Positions 6,939 to 8,894 of a DNA stretch of 8,894 nucleotides are shown piece by piece. Numbering within the stretch: the first letter of the stretch is position 1; the number at the start of each line of letters is the position of its first letter. The position numbers and the translations under genes are program-made. The stretch spans positions 1 through 8,894 of the forward strand of contig JAGUXS010000044.1 in NCBI GenBank assembly GCA_020061725.1, written 5' to 3'. The notes below the pieces were generated by a model. The model was not told the DNA's origin, ran no database searches, and saw only the letters and a list, made by a program, of their open reading frames with translations. The stretch comes from Patescibacteria group bacterium (GTDB lineage: Bacteria > Patescibacteriota > Patescibacteriia > UBA2591 > PGYQ01).

Positions 6939-7024
6939 GTTTTCTTCGGCTGATGAATAGGGGTTGGTTTTTGTTGGAAGGCTTGTTTTAAAAAAATTTC
7001 CTTAGGATTGTAATTTGTATTTTT
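6929..7024 (-). other. Coding-like in-frame extension after the ATPase stop codon
   Basis: After the TAA at 7027-7025 the ATPase frame stays open for 31 codons, to a TAA at 6931-6929. The extension includes NPKEIFLKQAFQQKP and ends PIHQPKKTKM. Its middle is richer in G and C (GCC TTC CAA CAA, CAT CAG CCG AAG) than the surrounding spacer and reads like a basic protein tail. Either the ATPase was once longer and was cut by a recent stop, or the stop is an assembly error, or the open frame is chance. At this base composition I roughly estimate a chance run of this length at about one in twenty. The last codons run into the inverted repeat. Confidence 0.4.
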
Positions 7025-8785
7025 TTATTCTAATGTTTTTTCTTCTTTCTTTTTTGTAAAGCAGTTATTGCAATAAACAGGTCTGATTCCATCTGGTTTA
7101 AATTTTACTTTTATTTTTTGTTTACATTCCCAACACTCTGTTTCAAATTTTTCTTTTTTTATTTGTTGCGTTTGAGTTAAAAAAGTTTGTGAAGAATCAG
7201 AAGAAATATTTTCTTGAGAAGGGGCAAATTCTATGCCTAATTTTTCTAATTCCAAATAAGATTCTTTTTTTGTTGATTGAGATGAACGAGTTGGTAAAAA
7301 TTCTTTTGGTATTTCTATTTCTCCTTTTTTGGCCTTTTTTAAACAAGATTCGCAAAAAATCGGCCTTTTGCCATCAGGAAGAAAAATTACTTTAACTTTT
7401 TTTTTGCACAAACTACAACCCGCGTCATATAAACCGGAAGGGCTGGGACGAGGACCAGCAAACGTTGATGATTTTGAAGCTGATTCTTCAAAAATTCCAG
7501 ACCAACGAGCGATTTTTTCTTCTACCACTTTCCGAGGTTGACCGTATCTTTCTCTAGAAACTTTAATAATTTTTTCCACATTATTTTTTTCTTTAGAAAG
7601 ATAATTTATTGGGGCTAATGTTTGAGCTGAAAAAGGGGGATTGGTTATTCCGTCGATCATTAACTTTAAATAAATGTTATAATTTGGCAAATTAACTAAA
7701 TCTTGAATAGTAAATTTTTCAATAAATTCATTTTCTAAAAATTCGGCGTCGCTGGCGCCAATGCGGAAAACAATCATTGTTCCGACATTGCCAAAAATTG
7801 CGTCTCTAACTTTTGTCGATGTTTCTGTGATTAATTGACCAATGTATTGATGAGCGATAATTAAATTAAGACGATATTTTCGCGCTTCAGATAAAATTGA
7901 AGCAAAAGAATCAGTCGCAAAATTTTGAAATTCGTCAACATAAAGATAAAAATCTTTTCTTTCTCCTTCGGGGATTCTTACTCTTTCCATAGTTGATAAT
8001 TGAATTTGAGTGATTAACATTGATCCCAAAAGGGAAGAATTGTCTTCGCCGATCCTTCCTTTTGAAACATCGACTAAGAGAATTTTTCTATTATCCATTA
8101 TATCGGGAATATTAATGGTGCTTTTTGATTGGCCAACAATGTTTCGAATTAAAGAAACGTTTAAAAATTGGCCGACTTTATTTTGAATTGGAGCGATTGC
8201 TTCATTGCGATAATTTTCTCCCCAAGCCTGAAATTCATTTACCCAAAAAGATTTAACAACCGGGTCTTTTATACTATTAATAATTTTTTGGCGATAATTT
8301 TTATCAACTAAAAGTCGAGGGATGCCTAAAAGTGTTGACCCGGGTGTGTCTAAAAGAGCTAGGATGCAATTACTTAAAATATATTCCATTCGAGCTGACC
8401 AAACATTTGCCCAAATTTTAGTGAAAACGCCAATTAATCCAGAAGCGATTAAATGTTTAAATTTTGGATCTGAAACTTCTAAAATATTAAAACTAATTGG
8501 AAACTCGGTGTCAATCGGATTAAAATAAACAACATCGTTTACTCGATGTGAAGGAATTTGTTCTAAAACTTCTTCAATAAATTGTCCGTGAGGATCTACA
8601 ATCATCAACCCCTCGCCTTTATAAATATCTTGAATAGCAAAATTTTTTAAAAGCGCGGTTTTTCCGACACCGGTTTTTCCAACAACATACATGTGTTGGC
8701 GTCGATCTTTTCGTTTAATGCCAAAACTTTTTTGTTGTTTTCGAAAATTAGTTTTGGCAAAAAAAGTTATTTCTTCATTATTCAT
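7025..8785 (-). CDS. TraD/HerA-type P-loop ATPase with two CxxC-x17-CxxC zinc ribbons
   Basis: This protein of about 586 residues belongs to the FtsK/HerA-like motor ATPases related to type IV secretion coupling proteins (TraD/VirD4, DUF87). Residue numbers here count from the in-frame TTG at 8803. Walker A is GKTGVGKT (42-49), VDPHG follows at 69-73, and Walker B is YLYVDEF with D290 and E291. A sensor-like region IIAHQY lies at 315-320. Two zinc ribbons close the protein: C463, C466, C484, C487 and C557, C560, C578, C581. Both have exactly 17 residues between the CxxC pairs and share a PDGxRP core. They are joined by a Ser/Thr/Lys-rich linker. There is no N-terminal membrane segment, unlike typical TraD, so it is probably cytosolic or peripheral. 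ATG at 8785 was preferred over the TTG because conserved sequence (ITFFAKTNFR) begins just after it; neither has a Shine-Dalgarno. No relaxase or other conjugation gene is in the window, so the substrate is unknown. Confidence 0.88.
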   Translation of the reverse strand: MNNEEITFFAKTNFRKQQKSFGIKRKDRRQHMYVVGKTGVGKTALLKNFAIQDIYKGEGLMIVDPHGQFIEEVLEQIPSHRVNDVVYFNPIDTEFPISFNILEVSDPKFKHLIASGLIGVFTKIWANVWSARMEYILSNCILALLDTPGSTLLGIPRLLVDKNYRQKIINSIKDPVVKSFWVNEFQAWGENYRNEAIAPIQNKVGQFLNVSLIRNIVGQSKSTINIPDIMDNRKILLVDVSKGRIGEDNSSLLGSMLITQIQLSTMERVRIPEGERKDFYLYVDEFQNFATDSFASILSEARKYRLNLIIAHQYIGQLITETSTKVRDAIFGNVGTMIVFRIGASDAEFLENEFIEKFTIQDLVNLPNYNIYLKLMIDGITNPPFSAQTLAPINYLSKEKNNVEKIIKVSRERYGQPRKVVEEKIARWSGIFEESASKSSTFAGPRPSPSGLYDAGCSLCKKKVKVIFLPDGKRPIFCESCLKKAKKGEIEIPKEFLPTRSSQSTKKESYLELEKLGIEFAPSQENISSDSSQTFLTQTQQIKKEKFETECWECKQKIKVKFKPDGIRPVYCNNCFTKKKEEKTLE

Positions 8786-8823
8786 AAAAACATTAAAACA
8801 CAAGAGACAATAAAAACAAAAAT

Positions 8824-8848
8824 AAATTATAAATCCTAAATTATAAAT
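8824..8848 (-). promoter_or_regulatory. Duplicated TATAAT-bearing direct repeat upstream of the ATPase gene
   Basis: AAATTATAAAT occurs twice with a 14-base period (8824-8834, 8838-8848). Each copy holds a perfect -10 hexamer TATAAT on the minus strand (8831-8826 and 8845-8840), but neither has a good -35 element about 17 bases upstream. The nearer copy would start transcription about 34 bases before ATG 8785. It may be a promoter or simply AT-rich repeat. Nothing else was identified between 8786 and the window end. Confidence 0.3.
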
Positions 8849-8894
8849 TAAAAAATCTAATCTAAAATTTTTTAAAGCTATCAGCTAACTAATA

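Noticed and set aside
7189..7541. Plus-strand frames opposite the zinc-ribbon region of the ATPase
   Set aside because: They are antisense shadows; the minus-strand frame has two precise CxxC-x17-CxxC motifs.
8786..8803. In-frame TTG at 8803 as the start of the ATPase
   Set aside because: It adds only six residues with no recognisable match and has no Shine-Dalgarno; ATG 8785 directly precedes the conserved N-terminus. It cannot be excluded.
8870..8890. Hairpin AGCT-ATC-AGCT as terminator of an upstream gene
   Set aside because: The stem is only four base pairs with a 3-base loop, too weak to call.
1..8894. CRISPR array, tRNA or rRNA genes, prophage or defence genes
   Set aside because: No regular spaced repeats, cloverleaf with conserved TTCGA-type loop, rRNA-like segment or phage/defence protein was seen on either strand.

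Overview
The window is AT-rich DNA carrying six genes. All six lie on the minus strand, so they are transcribed from the right end towards position 1. The mix suggests a small-genome bacterium of the Patescibacteria (Candidate Phyla Radiation, Parcubacteria-like). It pairs a HerA/TraD-type ATPase ending in CxxC-x17-CxxC zinc ribbons with a four-repeat S1 protein, a divergent FolD, very A/T-rich intergenic DNA with short degenerate repeats, and start codons without Shine-Dalgarno sequences. This assignment is inference; no rRNA or other phylogenetic marker was available to test it.

In order of transcription: (1) 8785-7025, a membrane-less P-loop ATPase of the conjugation-coupling-protein type with two C-terminal zinc ribbons. 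(2) 6726-7024, an intergenic stretch holding an apparent in-frame tail of the ATPase and a long imperfect inverted repeat. (3) 6725-5688, a predicted lipoprotein of unknown function. (4) 5547-4690, FolD, for one-carbon folate metabolism. (5) 4548-3256, a membrane-anchored HtrA/DegP-type serine protease with one PDZ domain. It has a near-consensus promoter placed so that its mRNA should be leaderless, and a strong hairpin terminator. (6) 3065-1926, ribosomal protein S1, with its own promoter and a structured leader. (7) 1848 to beyond position 1, FtsH, complete except for its extreme C-terminus.

The left half is a protein-synthesis and quality-control neighbourhood: S1 for translation initiation, HtrA outside the membrane, and FtsH at the membrane facing the cytoplasm. 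The terminator at 3207-3233 separates htrA from the rpsA-ftsH pair. The right half (ATPase, lipoprotein, folD) has wide gaps and no obvious operon overlaps, so functional links there are weak.

No RNA gene, CRISPR array, transposase or phage gene was seen. I found no convincing undescribed multi-gene system. The points most worth following are the coding-like tail after the ATPase stop, the intergenic inverted repeat, the zinc-ribbon ATPase itself, the related TTGTTAA/TTAACAA palindromes before rpsA and ftsH, the leaderless htrA promoter and the altered dinucleotide loop of FolD.
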